Shown here: positions 25,058-35,958 of the stretch, in pieces
Layout of the letters: each line of letters starts with the position of its first letter
How positions within the stretch are numbered: the stretch's first letter is position 1
Assembly: GCF_014640815.1 (NCBI RefSeq)
Contig: NZ_BMHM01000002.1
Span: forward strand, 310,001-374,000
Direction of reading: 5' to 3'
Length of the DNA: 64,000 nucleotides
Origin: Vreelandella lutescens
Lineage (GTDB): Bacteria > Pseudomonadota > Gammaproteobacteria > Pseudomonadales > Halomonadaceae
The notes under the pieces: generated by a model
Databases searched by the model: none
The model's input: the letters and a program-made list of their open reading frames with translations, nothing else
Told to the model about the DNA's origin: nothing
Program-made: the position numbers and the translations under genes

Positions 25058-26698
25058 TTAAGAGAGTGTTTCTACCGGTGGGCGAGAGGTATCGCGGTTC
25101 TCTTTAAAGTAGGTAGTAAAGCGCTCTTCAGCTTCTTCGCCAAACAGCACCCGGCAGGCCTCTTTAAGCCCTGGCGACTGACGCAGCTGCTCATGGTGAA
25201 CGACCAGCGATACCTTTGCGCGGCGGCGTAGGAAGTCTTCCAACTGGGTGATCATCTCATGGTCCCGAGCGTGCTCTAACTCACAGCGAATATACTCGGT
25301 CCCCTCAATTAAAATGTCGGCCTCAGAGGGATCTTGGCGGATTTTTTCAAGCATGGGCATCGCCTGTTCCGCGTAGCGCCGCCACAGCCGCGAAGAGAGC
25401 GGCTCTGAAGAAGTCGCCGCTGTCATGTCATCCAGGTTCATGCGTTTGGCTTGATCCATAAACTGCTGCTTTACCGGCTCGGGTGGCTCGCCGTACCAGT
25501 GGAAGTTAGGATCGCTTAACGGCACGCCAAGCCGTTTGACGTCTTCTGCAATTTCATCACCTACGTTGAGGCAATCCGTCAGTTTGCCGCCAAAGATGCT
25601 GATATGCGCGCTCTCTGGGTTGGTATCGATGACGTGTTTGCGCGATAGCTGCAGGAAATCCCGGTCGCTGCCTTGATCGGCTTTAATGGCCAAAGGGCGC
25701 ACGCCGCAGCGGGTAGAGATAATATCGTCTTGGGTCAGCGGTTTGTCTAATGTAAGGCGTTTGTTGATGTTTTCCAAAACGAACGCGATATCATCGGCCG
25801 TCACGTCGACTTCTGGATGCTCCATATGGGTATCTGTAGTACCGATACAGGTACGGTTGCCCATTGGAATCACAAAGAATAGCCGCCCATCATCCGCAAA
25901 AAATGCCAGCACCCGCTTGGTGTCGGTCAGCTGCGGCACAATGAGGTGTATGCCTTTGGAGTAAAGATGCTGGTGGGTGGTTTTTTGCCCAGTGAGTGCA
26001 TTGTGTTGGTCAACCCAGGGGCCAGCGGCGTTAATCAGCACTTTAGAGCGGATGTTGAACGTGCTGCCATCCATCACGTTGCGCGCTTTCGTGATCCAGG
26101 TATCGCCCTCGCGTTCAGCGCCCAGGGACTCAACGTAGTTTGCGGCCACAGCACCGTAGTTCAGCGCATGGCGTACAAAATTAAACACAAAGCGGGCGTC
26201 GTTATCGTGCAGGTAAGCATCAGAGTATTCAAACCCGCCAACGGCACCGTTGATATCAATAATCGGTTCTTCTTGCTTGATCTTTTTGGGCGAGAGCAAG
26301 CGCGGCAGTTTCGTAAAACCGTTGCCCATCAGCCAGTAGAGCCAGGTGCCCGCCCACAAATAGCGTGGAGAGTGGCGGAAACCTTTAGTAATCGTGGTAA
26401 GAAAACGAATTTCTTGAACGGTAGAGGGGTAGCTTTTTATTAAGTGATTGCGGCTTTTGCAGAGCTTGCGCACCAGTGCAAAGTCTTTGCTTTCCATGTA
26501 TTTAATGCCGCCCCAAACCAGGTTTGAGGAGTGCATGCTGGTACTGCCAGCAAAGTCGCCACGGTCAATCAGAGCCACTTTGGCACCTTTGCCTGCCAAG
26601 GCGGCGGCGGTTGCTGCACCATTGATGCCGCCACCGATAATCAGTGCGTCATAGTCATCAGTGTGCAATTTCTCGACATTACGGTTACGCAGTTTCAT
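25058..26698 (-). CDS. glpD: Aerobic glycerol-3-phosphate dehydrogenase
   Basis: 546 residues. FAD enzyme oxidising glycerol-3-phosphate to dihydroxyacetone phosphate at the inner membrane, passing electrons to quinone. N-terminal I-I-G-G-G-I-N-G-A-A-T dinucleotide fold, S-S-N-L-V-W-G-G-I-K-Y, T-R-C-G-V-R-P-L and S-I-F-G-G-K-L-T. Last gene of the minus-strand glp transport unit, 123 bases after the binding-protein gene, with a GC hairpin at 26794-26813 between them. Confidence 0.96.
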   Translation of the reverse strand: MKLRNRNVEKLHTDDYDALIIGGGINGAATAAALAGKGAKVALIDRGDFAGSTSMHSSNLVWGGIKYMESKDFALVRKLCKSRNHLIKSYPSTVQEIRFLTTITKGFRHSPRYLWAGTWLYWLMGNGFTKLPRLLSPKKIKQEEPIIDINGAVGGFEYSDAYLHDNDARFVFNFVRHALNYGAVAANYVESLGAEREGDTWITKARNVMDGSTFNIRSKVLINAAGPWVDQHNALTGQKTTHQHLYSKGIHLIVPQLTDTKRVLAFFADDGRLFFVIPMGNRTCIGTTDTHMEHPEVDVTADDIAFVLENINKRLTLDKPLTQDDIISTRCGVRPLAIKADQGSDRDFLQLSRKHVIDTNPESAHISIFGGKLTDCLNVGDEIAEDVKRLGVPLSDPNFHWYGEPPEPVKQQFMDQAKRMNLDDMTAATSSEPLSSRLWRRYAEQAMPMLEKIRQDPSEADILIEGTEYIRCELEHARDHEMITQLEDFLRRRAKVSLVVHHEQLRQSPGLKEACRVLFGEEAEERFTTYFKENRDTSRPPVETLS

Positions 26699-26793
26699 AG
26701 CGGTTCCAATTAATTAAGAAAAAGCCCCGTGTTGGTGTGTGGTCCCAAACAGTGAAGAAAGCCATGCTGCTCCACTGATGACACCACTGAAAT

Positions 26794-26813
26794 GGGCGGG
26801 CTTGCGCCCGCCC
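26794..26813 (-). terminator. Intercistronic GC hairpin between binding-protein gene and glpD
   Basis: Arms GGGCGGGC (26794-26801) and GCCCGCCC (26806-26813) around a TTGC loop, eight bases after the binding-protein stop. No T run, so partial termination or protection of the upstream mRNA end is more likely than full termination. Confidence 0.5.
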
Positions 26814-26821
26814 GGCAGGCA

Positions 26822-28561
<1,740 letters not shown>

Positions 28562-28643
28562 GTTGACCTCGTTTTGTTGTGCTCTTCCTTGATAACGTGA
28601 GCGTCCTTGATACCGCCGTACATCCGCTGGGAGGGCCGTTGGC

Positions 28644-28916
28644 CTAACCCCAGCGCATCAACACCAGCAGCCATACCGCTGATAGTGCCAGCGCTATCCA
28701 GATGGATAGCGTTGTGAAGCCAATAACACCCAGATGAATAAAGGCGGCGGAAAGCAGGCTGATAAACAGCCGATCGCCACGGGTGGTGCTAATCGGTAAA
28801 AAACCTTTACGTTCGATGGTGGGCGAGAGAATTTCCCACAGCGTCATCCCTGCTAGCATCGCTGCAATAGATGAAAAGAAAATGGCAGTCGGGGTAGTCC
28901 ATACCATCCAAGTCAT
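28644..28916 (-). CDS. glpU: DUF2160 small membrane protein of the glycerol transport operon
   Basis: 90 residues from ATG 28916, seven bases after AAGGAG; this start overlaps nothing, and longer frames run into the permease gene. Three hydrophobic segments (I-F-F-S-S-I-A-A-M-L-A-G-M near the start, L-F-I-S-L-L-S-A-A-F-I-H-L, and I-W-I-A-L-A-L-S-A-V-W-L-L-V). Sits 12 bases after the second permease gene. DUF2160 proteins regularly accompany this glycerol transporter; whether it is a structural subunit or a modulator is not known to me. Confidence 0.85.
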   Translation of the reverse strand: MTWMVWTTPTAIFFSSIAAMLAGMTLWEILSPTIERKGFLPISTTRGDRLFISLLSAAFIHLGVIGFTTLSIWIALALSAVWLLVLMRWG

Positions 28917-28927
28917 AGCGGTGCTCC

Positions 28928-29821
28928 TTAGGTGCGGCCCAGGGCGAAGCCCTTGGCGATATGGTTGCGAACGAAGTAGACCACCAAAATGCCGGGCACG
29001 ATGGTGAGTACACCGGCGGCGGCCAGCGTGCCCCAATCAATGCCCGAAGCGGTGGAGGTGCGGGTCATAATCATGCCGATCGGTTGGGCGTCGGTAGCGG
29101 TCAGCGTGCGAGCCAGCAGCAGCTCTACCCACGAGAACATAAACAGGAAGAACAGCGTGACGCCGATACCGGAGCGGATCATGGGAATGAAAATCTTGAT
29201 AAAGAAGCGCGGAAAGCTGTAACCGTCGATATACGCCGTCTCATCAATCTCTTTTGGCACGCTGCTCATAAAGCCTTCCAGAATCCAGATCGCCAGCGGA
29301 ATATTGAACAAGCAGTGGGCCAGCGCCACGGCAATGTGGGTATCAAACAGGCCTACCGAGTAGTAGAGCTGGAAGTAGGGCAGTAAGAACACCGCAGGCG
29401 GTGCCATCAGGTTGGTTAGCAGCCAGAAGAACAGGTGCTTATCGCCAATAAAGCGGTAGCGACTGAACGCATAGGCGGCAGGCAGCGCCACACAGATAGT
29501 GATCAACATATTAAGCGCTACATACAGCATCGAGTTCACATAGCCCATGTACCAGCTGGAGTTGGTGAAGATGCCAATGTAGTTATCGAACGTCAGGTTT
29601 TGGGGCCACAGCGTCATGGAACCCAGAATCTCGCTGTTGGTCTGCAGCGACATATTAATAAGCCAATAAATTGGCAGGATCATCAGGAACAGGTACAGCC
29701 CCAGCAGAAACCGCGAGCGAAGGCGGCTGCGCGCATTGCGTTTGCGCCGCTGAGCCGGGGTGGTTCTGCTAAATATGGTGTTGTATTTCTCGCCCTGCTG
29801 GGCGTTATCTAAGCGGTACAT
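28928..29821 (-). CDS. glpQ: Glycerol ABC transporter permease (second)
   Basis: 297 residues, MalG-like carbohydrate permease with six membrane segments. The coupling-helix motif is visible as E-I-D-E-T-A-Y-I-D-G-Y-S. N-terminal cytoplasmic extension is rich in Arg (Q-R-R-K-R-N-A-R-S-R-L-R-S-R). Start follows the first permease stop within two bases. Forms the membrane channel with GlpP. Confidence 0.9.
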   Translation of the reverse strand: MYRLDNAQQGEKYNTIFSRTTPAQRRKRNARSRLRSRFLLGLYLFLMILPIYWLINMSLQTNSEILGSMTLWPQNLTFDNYIGIFTNSSWYMGYVNSMLYVALNMLITICVALPAAYAFSRYRFIGDKHLFFWLLTNLMAPPAVFLLPYFQLYYSVGLFDTHIAVALAHCLFNIPLAIWILEGFMSSVPKEIDETAYIDGYSFPRFFIKIFIPMIRSGIGVTLFFLFMFSWVELLLARTLTATDAQPIGMIMTRTSTASGIDWGTLAAAGVLTIVPGILVVYFVRNHIAKGFALGRT

Positions 29822-29822
29822 A

Positions 29823-30710
29823 TCATGCTCCCCCGTGCGGGTTCTTATCTTTTTGCATGTGCATGATGGTGGTGTAGAACACCCAGCTCACGAGCAAAAT
29901 AACCAGGAAGTAGATGATCGAAAATGCAGCTGAGGGCCCTAAGTCCTGTTGGCCGATGGCCATGGTCGCCAGCGATTGGCTTAGGAAAGTCGTGGAGCTA
30001 CCTGGGCCGCCACCGGTCAGTACGAAGGGCTCGGCGTAGATCATGAACGAGTGCATAAAGCGCAGCAGCACCGCAATGACCAGTACGTTGGTGAGTTTGG
30101 GCAGTTGGATGTAACGGAAGATGGCCCATTTTGAAGCTCGGTCAATGCGGGCTGCCTGATAATAGGCTTCAGGAATAGAACGCAGGCCGCTGTAGCAGAG
30201 CATGGCCACCAGCGGTGTCCAGTGCCAAACATCCATTAAGATAATCGTTGCCCAGGCATCGCCCGCATTACGGGTAATGTTGTAATTGATCCCTAGCTCC
30301 CGCAGGCCCCAGCCCATCAGGCCGATATCGCCACGGGTGAAGATTTGCCAAATACTGCCGACCACGTTCCATGGAATCAGTAGCGGTAGCGTTATCAATA
30401 TCAGTACGGCAGAGGCCTGCCAGCCGCGTTTAGGCATAATCAGCGCAATGCCGATACCCAGCGGTACCTGAATCGCCAGAATCGTTAGCGAAAACAGAAT
30501 TTGGCGCACAAACGCATTGCGTAATGAAGCGTCATTCAGAATGCTATGGAACCACTCAGTACCAGTGAAGAAGCGGGCGTTAGGGCCCAGCACGTCTTGC
30601 ACCGAGTAGTTGACCACGGTCATCAAGGGAATGATGGCTGAGAAGGCCACCAGCACCAGCATGGGAAGTACCAGTAGCCATGCGCGGTTGTTAAGCACTT
30701 TGTTATTCAT
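29823..30710 (-). CDS. glpP: Glycerol ABC transporter permease (first)
   Basis: 295 residues, MalF/UgpA-like permease with six membrane segments and the coupling motif around E-A-Y-Y-Q-A-A-R-I-D-R-A-S. Start overlaps the second ATPase stop by 8 bases, consistent with coupled translation. Pairs with GlpQ. Confidence 0.9.
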   Translation of the reverse strand: MNNKVLNNRAWLLVLPMLVLVAFSAIIPLMTVVNYSVQDVLGPNARFFTGTEWFHSILNDASLRNAFVRQILFSLTILAIQVPLGIGIALIMPKRGWQASAVLILITLPLLIPWNVVGSIWQIFTRGDIGLMGWGLRELGINYNITRNAGDAWATIILMDVWHWTPLVAMLCYSGLRSIPEAYYQAARIDRASKWAIFRYIQLPKLTNVLVIAVLLRFMHSFMIYAEPFVLTGGGPGSSTTFLSQSLATMAIGQQDLGPSAAFSIIYFLVILLVSWVFYTTIMHMQKDKNPHGGA

Positions 30711-31803
30711 GGCCGATCTCCACTAGGTATTCATCGACATAGAGCGCGATGTGCTGATCGGAAAACACGGCATGGGCAGCGTCACCTACCGGCGCGTGAC
30801 CTTCAGGCAGGCGTGCCTTAAATAGCTGGCCGTTAAGCGTAAAGCTCAGCAGCGAGTAGGTGCCTAAGTCCTGCAGGTTGACCACTTCAATAGGTACGCT
30901 GTTTGCCTCCGGTGTCTGGCTGACCGTAATGAACTCCGGACGAATGCCAAGCTTGATATTGCTGGAGCCTGCGGCGGCCACGCTGCGGCTAACGGCTTCA
31001 TTCACCGGTAGCGGCAGCTCGCCAAACATCACTTTGCCCGCTTGGTGAGAGACGCTCATGAAGTTCATGCCCGGGCTGCCAATAAAGTAGCCAACAAACG
31101 TGTGCGCCGGTTTTTCAAAGAGTTCACGGGGCGTGCCGAACTGCACCACCTGACCGTCATACATCACCGCGATTTTGTCGGCGAAAGTAGACGCCTCAAG
31201 CTGGTCATGGGTGACGTAGATCATGGTGATATTGAAGCGCTCATGGATCTCTTTGAGCTTACGGCGCAGCTTCCACTTAAGCTGCGGGTCGATCACCGTC
31301 AGGGGTTCGTCAAACAGGATGGCAGAGACGTCATCGCGCACTAGCCCGCGGCCCATAGAGACCTTCTGCTTCTCATCGGCGGTAAGGTTTTTGGCTTTCC
31401 GAGAGAGTAGTGGCGTGAGATCGAGGATATCGGCAATTTCCCGAACTTTAGGGTCTACCTTGTACTCGGGGGTGTTCATGTTGCGCAGCGGGAAAGCCAG
31501 GTTGTCATACACCGTCATGGTGTCGTAGATCACCGGGAACTGGAACACCTGGGCAATATTACGCTCTTCCGGCGGCAGCTCGTTTACGCGGTGGCCATCG
31601 AAAAGTACGTCGCCTTCTGAAGGCTCCAGCAGGCCAGAAATAATGTTCAGCAGGGTCGATTTACCGCAGCCTGACGGGCCGAGTAGGGCGTAGGCACCGC
31701 CCTGATGCCAAACGTGATCCATCTGACGAATCGCGTAATCGCTATGGCTGCTAGGGCTTTTGCTGTAGCTGTGCGCCAAGCCTTTTAAAGTAATCTCAGC
31801 CAT
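30703..31803 (-). CDS. glpT: Glycerol ABC transporter ATPase with degenerate signature motif
   Basis: 366 residues from ATG 31803, overlapping the upstream ATPase by 8 bases. Walker A G-P-S-G-C-G-K-S (42-49), Walker B A-I-L-F-D-E-P (161-167) and the switch histidine in V-T-H-D (His199) are present. The ABC signature expected as LSGGQ reads L-T-A-D-E (140-144). C-terminal TOBE-like regulatory part about 240-360. With the partner ATPase it should form a heterodimer having one normal and one impaired nucleotide site. Confidence 0.92.
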   Translation of the reverse strand: MAEITLKGLAHSYSKSPSSHSDYAIRQMDHVWHQGGAYALLGPSGCGKSTLLNIISGLLEPSEGDVLFDGHRVNELPPEERNIAQVFQFPVIYDTMTVYDNLAFPLRNMNTPEYKVDPKVREIADILDLTPLLSRKAKNLTADEKQKVSMGRGLVRDDVSAILFDEPLTVIDPQLKWKLRRKLKEIHERFNITMIYVTHDQLEASTFADKIAVMYDGQVVQFGTPRELFEKPAHTFVGYFIGSPGMNFMSVSHQAGKVMFGELPLPVNEAVSRSVAAAGSSNIKLGIRPEFITVSQTPEANSVPIEVVNLQDLGTYSLLSFTLNGQLFKARLPEGHAPVGDAAHAVFSDQHIALYVDEYLVEIGHE

Positions 31804-32896
31804 GGGCAGCGCTCCCTTGAGCAGAAGAGGGGATATGCACGGTGCTGCCCTGCTTATCAAAGGCGTACAGCTGATGCGTCGGGAAGTACACGTTAATCGC
31901 GTCGTTCACGTGGAACTCATGAATGCCTGCCAAGTGCAGCACCAGCGGGAAGCGTTCATGACGCACGTGCAAGAACGTTTCTGAGCCGCTGATCTCGGCG
32001 ACATCGACCAATACAGGCAGCTCTAGATCAGCGGCTGATTGCGGTTTTAGTGTGATGTGCGAGGCACGTACCCCAAAATCATATTCGCCAGGAGGAAGCT
32101 GCTGAAGGCCTGGGTCGCAGGGGAAGTGCAGCGACTGATCGAAGGTGATTTCTGAGGCAGTGAGTTTACCGGGCACGATGTTAATGGGCGGCTCGGAGAA
32201 CATCTCAGCACTGTGACGACCGTTCGGCTCGCGATAGACCTGCTCGGTGGGGCCGTACTGTAGCAGTCGACCTTCATGAAGCACCGCCGTATTGCCGCCT
32301 AGGGCTAGCGCCTCGTTGGGTTCGGTGGTGGCATATACAGCAATGCAGTTGCGGGCTTTGAATAGCTCGCGCAGCTCATCGCGCAGCTCTTCACGCAGTT
32401 TGTAATCCAGGTTAACCAGCGGTTCGTCGAACAGAATCAAATCGGCATCTTTGACCAGCGCCCGGCCCATGGCGGTACGCTGCTGCTGCCCACCAGAAAG
32501 CTCTTGAGGATAGCGGTCTAGTAAATGTTCGATATGCAGCATTTCGGCAATGCTACCAACGCGCCGATTAATTTCCTGTTGCGGTGTGTTGGCCAGCTTT
32601 AAAGGCGAGGCGATATTGTCGCGCACCGTCATGCTGGGGTAGTTGATGAACTGCTGGTACACCATAGAGACGTTGCGTTTACGAACCGAAACGCCGGTGA
32701 CATCCTTGCCATCCATGAAGATACGTCCCCGGGTGGGTTGCTCTAAGCCTGCCATTAGGCGCATGAGCGTGGTTTTGCCCGCCAAGGTGCGCCCCAGCAA
32801 TACGTTAAAGGAACCGGGTTCCAGTTCGAGGTCAACCCCACTGATATGGGACAAACCCCCGACGACGTGGTCGATATTTTGCAAATGTAAGGACAT
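31796..32896 (-). CDS. glpS: Glycerol ABC transporter ATPase lacking the switch histidine
   Basis: 366 residues. Walker A G-R-T-L-A-G-K-T (35-42), canonical signature L-S-G-G-Q (133-137) and Walker B L-I-L-F-D-E-P are intact, but the switch-histidine position reads V-Y-A-T-T-E-P, giving Thr191 instead of His. The complementary defect is in the partner ATPase. First gene of the glycerol uptake operon; C-terminal TOBE-like part about 240-350. Confidence 0.92.
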   Translation of the reverse strand: MSLHLQNIDHVVGGLSHISGVDLELEPGSFNVLLGRTLAGKTTLMRLMAGLEQPTRGRIFMDGKDVTGVSVRKRNVSMVYQQFINYPSMTVRDNIASPLKLANTPQQEINRRVGSIAEMLHIEHLLDRYPQELSGGQQQRTAMGRALVKDADLILFDEPLVNLDYKLREELRDELRELFKARNCIAVYATTEPNEALALGGNTAVLHEGRLLQYGPTEQVYREPNGRHSAEMFSEPPINIVPGKLTASEITFDQSLHFPCDPGLQQLPPGEYDFGVRASHITLKPQSAADLELPVLVDVAEISGSETFLHVRHERFPLVLHLAGIHEFHVNDAINVYFPTHQLYAFDKQGSTVHIPSSAQGSAAHG

Positions 32897-33219
32897 GCCG
32901 ATCTCGCTAGCGTCGTTGTTATTGATAGGTGGTATCGATAAAAAAAGCGTAGTGCGCTGATCGCGAGGGAGGGTGGTTGGCCGTGCTTATTTGGCGATTA
33001 TTGTTTGGCAACCAGCCCATGCGATATTTTCATTAACGAAAGGCTAGTTGATCATTTGCGAACTTGCAACGCTTTTGATGGCCGTTTGTATTCGCTTTTA
33101 GGCGTAGAAGAGCTTAAAAAAGGGGGTTTAGGGGTGAGTGAGCGGCTCACATTGCCCAGTAGACGCTGTGCAATGTGGCAGTGATGTTCGTTTGATTCGT
33201 TTTAGAACATGCGAGAGAC
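32897..33219. promoter_or_regulatory. Leader/promoter region of the glycerol transport operon
   Basis: About 320 bases between the glp operon start and the fadE terminator. It must hold the glp transport promoter. An imperfect palindrome TTTTCATTAACGAAA (33027-33041) resembles GlpR half-sites (TTCG/CGAA) and is the best operator candidate. No gene is visible here. Confidence 0.45.
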
Positions 33220-33249
33220 ATAAAAAAACCGGCCCGTGGTGGGCCGGTT
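33220..33249 (-). terminator. Rho-independent terminator of fadE
   Basis: Arms AACCGGCCC (33227-33235) and GGGCCGGTT (33241-33249) with a five-base loop; on the minus strand a run of seven T follows. Confidence 0.93.
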
Positions 33250-33270
33250 GAGCGAGAGCTAAAGAGCCGT

Positions 33271-35757
33271 TTACTTAACGCTGGTCTCTGCCTGCGGAGA
33301 TGCTTTGGCAGGTGCTGCGTTATGGTCGATCAGTGTCGACTTGTCGTTGGCAAACGCGTCGTAGGCAAAATCATCGACGGTCAGCATTTCCAGCACTTCA
33401 GCTTCGAATGTGCGCATAAAGGCGGCGTCTTCTTCGTTAATTAAGCCTTTTTCCAGTGCTGCTTCTACCCGTGCTTCGGGGTGAAGTGCCGTTTGCGGCA
33501 GCTCACCTTTGGCGTAGGCTTTGTTTACCGTGCGGTAAATAGCCTCCGCGCGGTCGTACTCTTTCAGCAGGGCGTTGTAGCGTGCCAGCGGGTTGGATTC
33601 AGTACCGTCGTCTTTGTCCCAGGTGTTGGTTAGCAGCTTGCTGCGTAGCGCACTTTGGGTAGAGACACGCTGTGCGATATCGCGGGCTAAGTCGTCGTGC
33701 GGCTTATTCCAACGACGGCCTGTGGGCATGACCACGACGTTGAGTACTTTACCCAGCGCACGGTTTGGCAGGTTGTCAAAAATCTCAACAAAGGCCTGTT
33801 CTGCGCGATTGAGCAGGAACTGCATGCTGTAATGTAGCAGGGCTTCTTCGCCTTCTACTTTATTGCCGGTGTGCCACTGCTTGAGCACCATAGAAGCAAG
33901 GTAGAGGTTGGAAAGAATATCGCCCAGGCGGGCCGACAGCATTTCGCGTTTTTTCAGCGTAGAGCCCAGGCTGGCCATCGCAGCATCCGCACACAGGCCG
34001 AAACCAGCGGAGAGGCGAGCGATATCTTGGGCATAACCGACAGCGGGGCCGCTAAAGGGAACGCTGGGTTTGCCTAGGCCAAACCCTAAGGTGAAGGCGC
34101 GTGCAGCGTTGCCAAAGATTAAGCCCGCATGGCCGAAGAAGGCTTTATCAAAGGCTTTTACATCGTTGGCGTCTTTGGCAGCCAGTTCTTCCAGCACATA
34201 AGGGTGGCAGCGAATCGCGCCCTGACCAAAGATCATCAGGTTGCGGGTCATGATGTTCGCGCCTTCCACAGTAATGGCTACCGGGTTCGCGCTATAGCCA
34301 ATACCCAAGTAGTTGCGCGGGCCTAGGGTGACCGCCTTGCCGCCGTGTACGTCCATCGCATCGCTAAGCAGCACGCGCTGGAATTCGGTCAACTGGCTTT
34401 TCAGGATGGCAGAGGGTACCGCTGGCTTTTCGCCATGGTCGATCAGGTTAGCGGTTTGGTACACCGTGGCCGCCGAAATGTAGGCCAGTGACGCCATGCG
34501 AGCCAGGGGCTCTTGCACGCCTTCCATCTCTGCGACCGGTACGTTGAACTGACGACGCACGCGGGTGAAACCGCCGCTCCAGCCCAGCGCGTAACGCGCG
34601 GTACCTGTTGCGCCAGAAGGCAGCGTGATGCAGCGGCCAATCGAGAGACACTCCACCAGCATGCGCCAGCCTTGGCCGATCATATCCGGGCCACCGATAA
34701 TAGTGTCCAGCGGTACGAACACGTCTTTACCCTTAATCGGGCCGTTCATAAACGGGCTGCCGATGGGGTGGTGACGACGGCCGATGTCCATGCCTTGGGT
34801 GTCGCGGGGGATCAGCGCTAGGGTAATGCCACGATCTTCTTCTTCGCCCAGCAGGTTTTCCGGGTCAAAGAGGCGGAATGCCAGGCCCACCACGGTGGCG
34901 ATGGGTGCCAGAGTGATCCAGCGCTTCTCGAAGTTCAGGCGCACGCCCACGACTTCTTCGCCGTTAATGACCTGCTTACAGACCACGCCGGTATCCGGCA
35001 GGGAGGTCGCATCTGAGCCTGCGCGGGGGCCGGTGAGGCCAAAGCAGGGGATCTCGCGGCCATCGGCTAGGCGGGGCAGGTAGTGGTCTTTCTGCTCTTG
35101 AGTGCCGTACTTCAGCAGCAGTTCGCCTGGGCCGAGAGAGTTGGGTACGCCTACGGTTACCATCAGCGTTTCGTTAGCGGAGAGCTTCTGCAGCACCATC
35201 GACTGCGCTTTGGCAGAGAAGCCCAGGCCGCCGTACTCCTTCGGAATAATCATGCCGAAGAAGCCCTCTTTTTTCAGGAAGTCCCACAGCGCTTGCGGCA
35301 GGTCGGCGCGCTCACGGGCGATATCCCAGGCGTTGCACATGCCAGCGGCTTTTGAGCACTGGTTGTCTAAAAACGCCTGCTCTTCGTCACTCAAACCGTC
35401 GTCTTTAAAGTCGAGTAGCGATTGCCACTGTGGCTTACCAGAGAACAGTTCGCCATCCCAAGAAACGCTGCCTGCTTCCAGGGCAGTGCGCTCGGTCGCC
35501 GATACTTTGGGTGCCACTTTTTTGAAGGTGGCGAAAATGCGAGGGGTGAGCCACTTGCTGCGTAGCGCAGGAAGCCCCGCCACGGCGACAGCAGCAGCGC
35601 CAATCAACAGCAGGGTGCCGATAACGGGCGCGCCGAATACCACGCCTACTAAGCCCAATACGCCTAGTAGGGCAAGGGCAGGTGTTGCACCTGCCTCGCG
35701 GCGCATCACCACGAGCAGGCCTGCAATGGCCAGCACGATTAGTAATAAGGTGAGCAT
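33271..35757 (-). CDS. fadE: Acyl-CoA dehydrogenase FadE (beta-oxidation)
   Basis: 828 residues, near the size of E. coli FadE. Hydrophobic N-terminus (about 1-68), then the acyl-CoA dehydrogenase core from about 100: P-K-E-Y-G-G-L-G-F, T-G-P-R-A-G-S-D-A, V-H-G-G-K-A and the C-terminal DUF1974 extension. FAD-dependent first step of fatty-acid degradation at the membrane. ATG 35757 follows GGAGA. A PsrA-like site lies at 35797-35809, 40 bases upstream. Monocistronic, closed by the terminator at 33220. Confidence 0.96.
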   Translation of the reverse strand: MLTLLLIVLAIAGLLVVMRREAGATPALALLGVLGLVGVVFGAPVIGTLLLIGAAAVAVAGLPALRSKWLTPRIFATFKKVAPKVSATERTALEAGSVSWDGELFSGKPQWQSLLDFKDDGLSDEEQAFLDNQCSKAAGMCNAWDIARERADLPQALWDFLKKEGFFGMIIPKEYGGLGFSAKAQSMVLQKLSANETLMVTVGVPNSLGPGELLLKYGTQEQKDHYLPRLADGREIPCFGLTGPRAGSDATSLPDTGVVCKQVINGEEVVGVRLNFEKRWITLAPIATVVGLAFRLFDPENLLGEEEDRGITLALIPRDTQGMDIGRRHHPIGSPFMNGPIKGKDVFVPLDTIIGGPDMIGQGWRMLVECLSIGRCITLPSGATGTARYALGWSGGFTRVRRQFNVPVAEMEGVQEPLARMASLAYISAATVYQTANLIDHGEKPAVPSAILKSQLTEFQRVLLSDAMDVHGGKAVTLGPRNYLGIGYSANPVAITVEGANIMTRNLMIFGQGAIRCHPYVLEELAAKDANDVKAFDKAFFGHAGLIFGNAARAFTLGFGLGKPSVPFSGPAVGYAQDIARLSAGFGLCADAAMASLGSTLKKREMLSARLGDILSNLYLASMVLKQWHTGNKVEGEEALLHYSMQFLLNRAEQAFVEIFDNLPNRALGKVLNVVVMPTGRRWNKPHDDLARDIAQRVSTQSALRSKLLTNTWDKDDGTESNPLARYNALLKEYDRAEAIYRTVNKAYAKGELPQTALHPEARVEAALEKGLINEEDAAFMRTFEAEVLEMLTVDDFAYDAFANDKSTLIDHNAAPAKASPQAETSVK

Positions 35758-35796
35758 GGGGAAAATCTCCGTGAGTGGTTATTAATGAACGTATTT

Positions 35797-35809
35797 AAAC
35801 GTATGTTTG
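35797..35809. promoter_or_regulatory. PsrA-type fatty-acid regulator site candidate upstream of fadE
   Basis: AAACGTATGTTTG matches the half-site arrangement AAAC-N4-GTTT known for the TetR-family regulator PsrA, which represses fatty-acid degradation genes in related bacteria. Position just upstream of fadE fits a repressor site. Confidence 0.45.
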
Positions 35810-35895
35810 AATATTCGCAGAGTCAGGATGCCTTGTGCAAGCATTTCACCGTTATACGTTCGCTCTATATCTTCCACTGTAGCGCAGTTAGGGCA

Positions 35896-35929
35896 TAAAA
35901 AAACGCCATGGCACTCGGCCATGGCGTTT
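35896..35929 (-). terminator. Rho-independent terminator of the bet operon
   Basis: Arms AAACGCCATGG (35901-35911) and CCATGGCGTTT (35919-35929) with a seven-base loop; on the minus strand a T run follows. About 30 bases after the betA stop. Confidence 0.92.
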
Positions 35930-35958
35930 CAGAATCGCTGACTAGCGCTGATGGGTAC

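Noticed and set aside
35102-35785. 227-codon open frame opposite fadE
   Set aside because: Shadow of fadE: Ser/Pro-rich, no start signal, no family resemblance.
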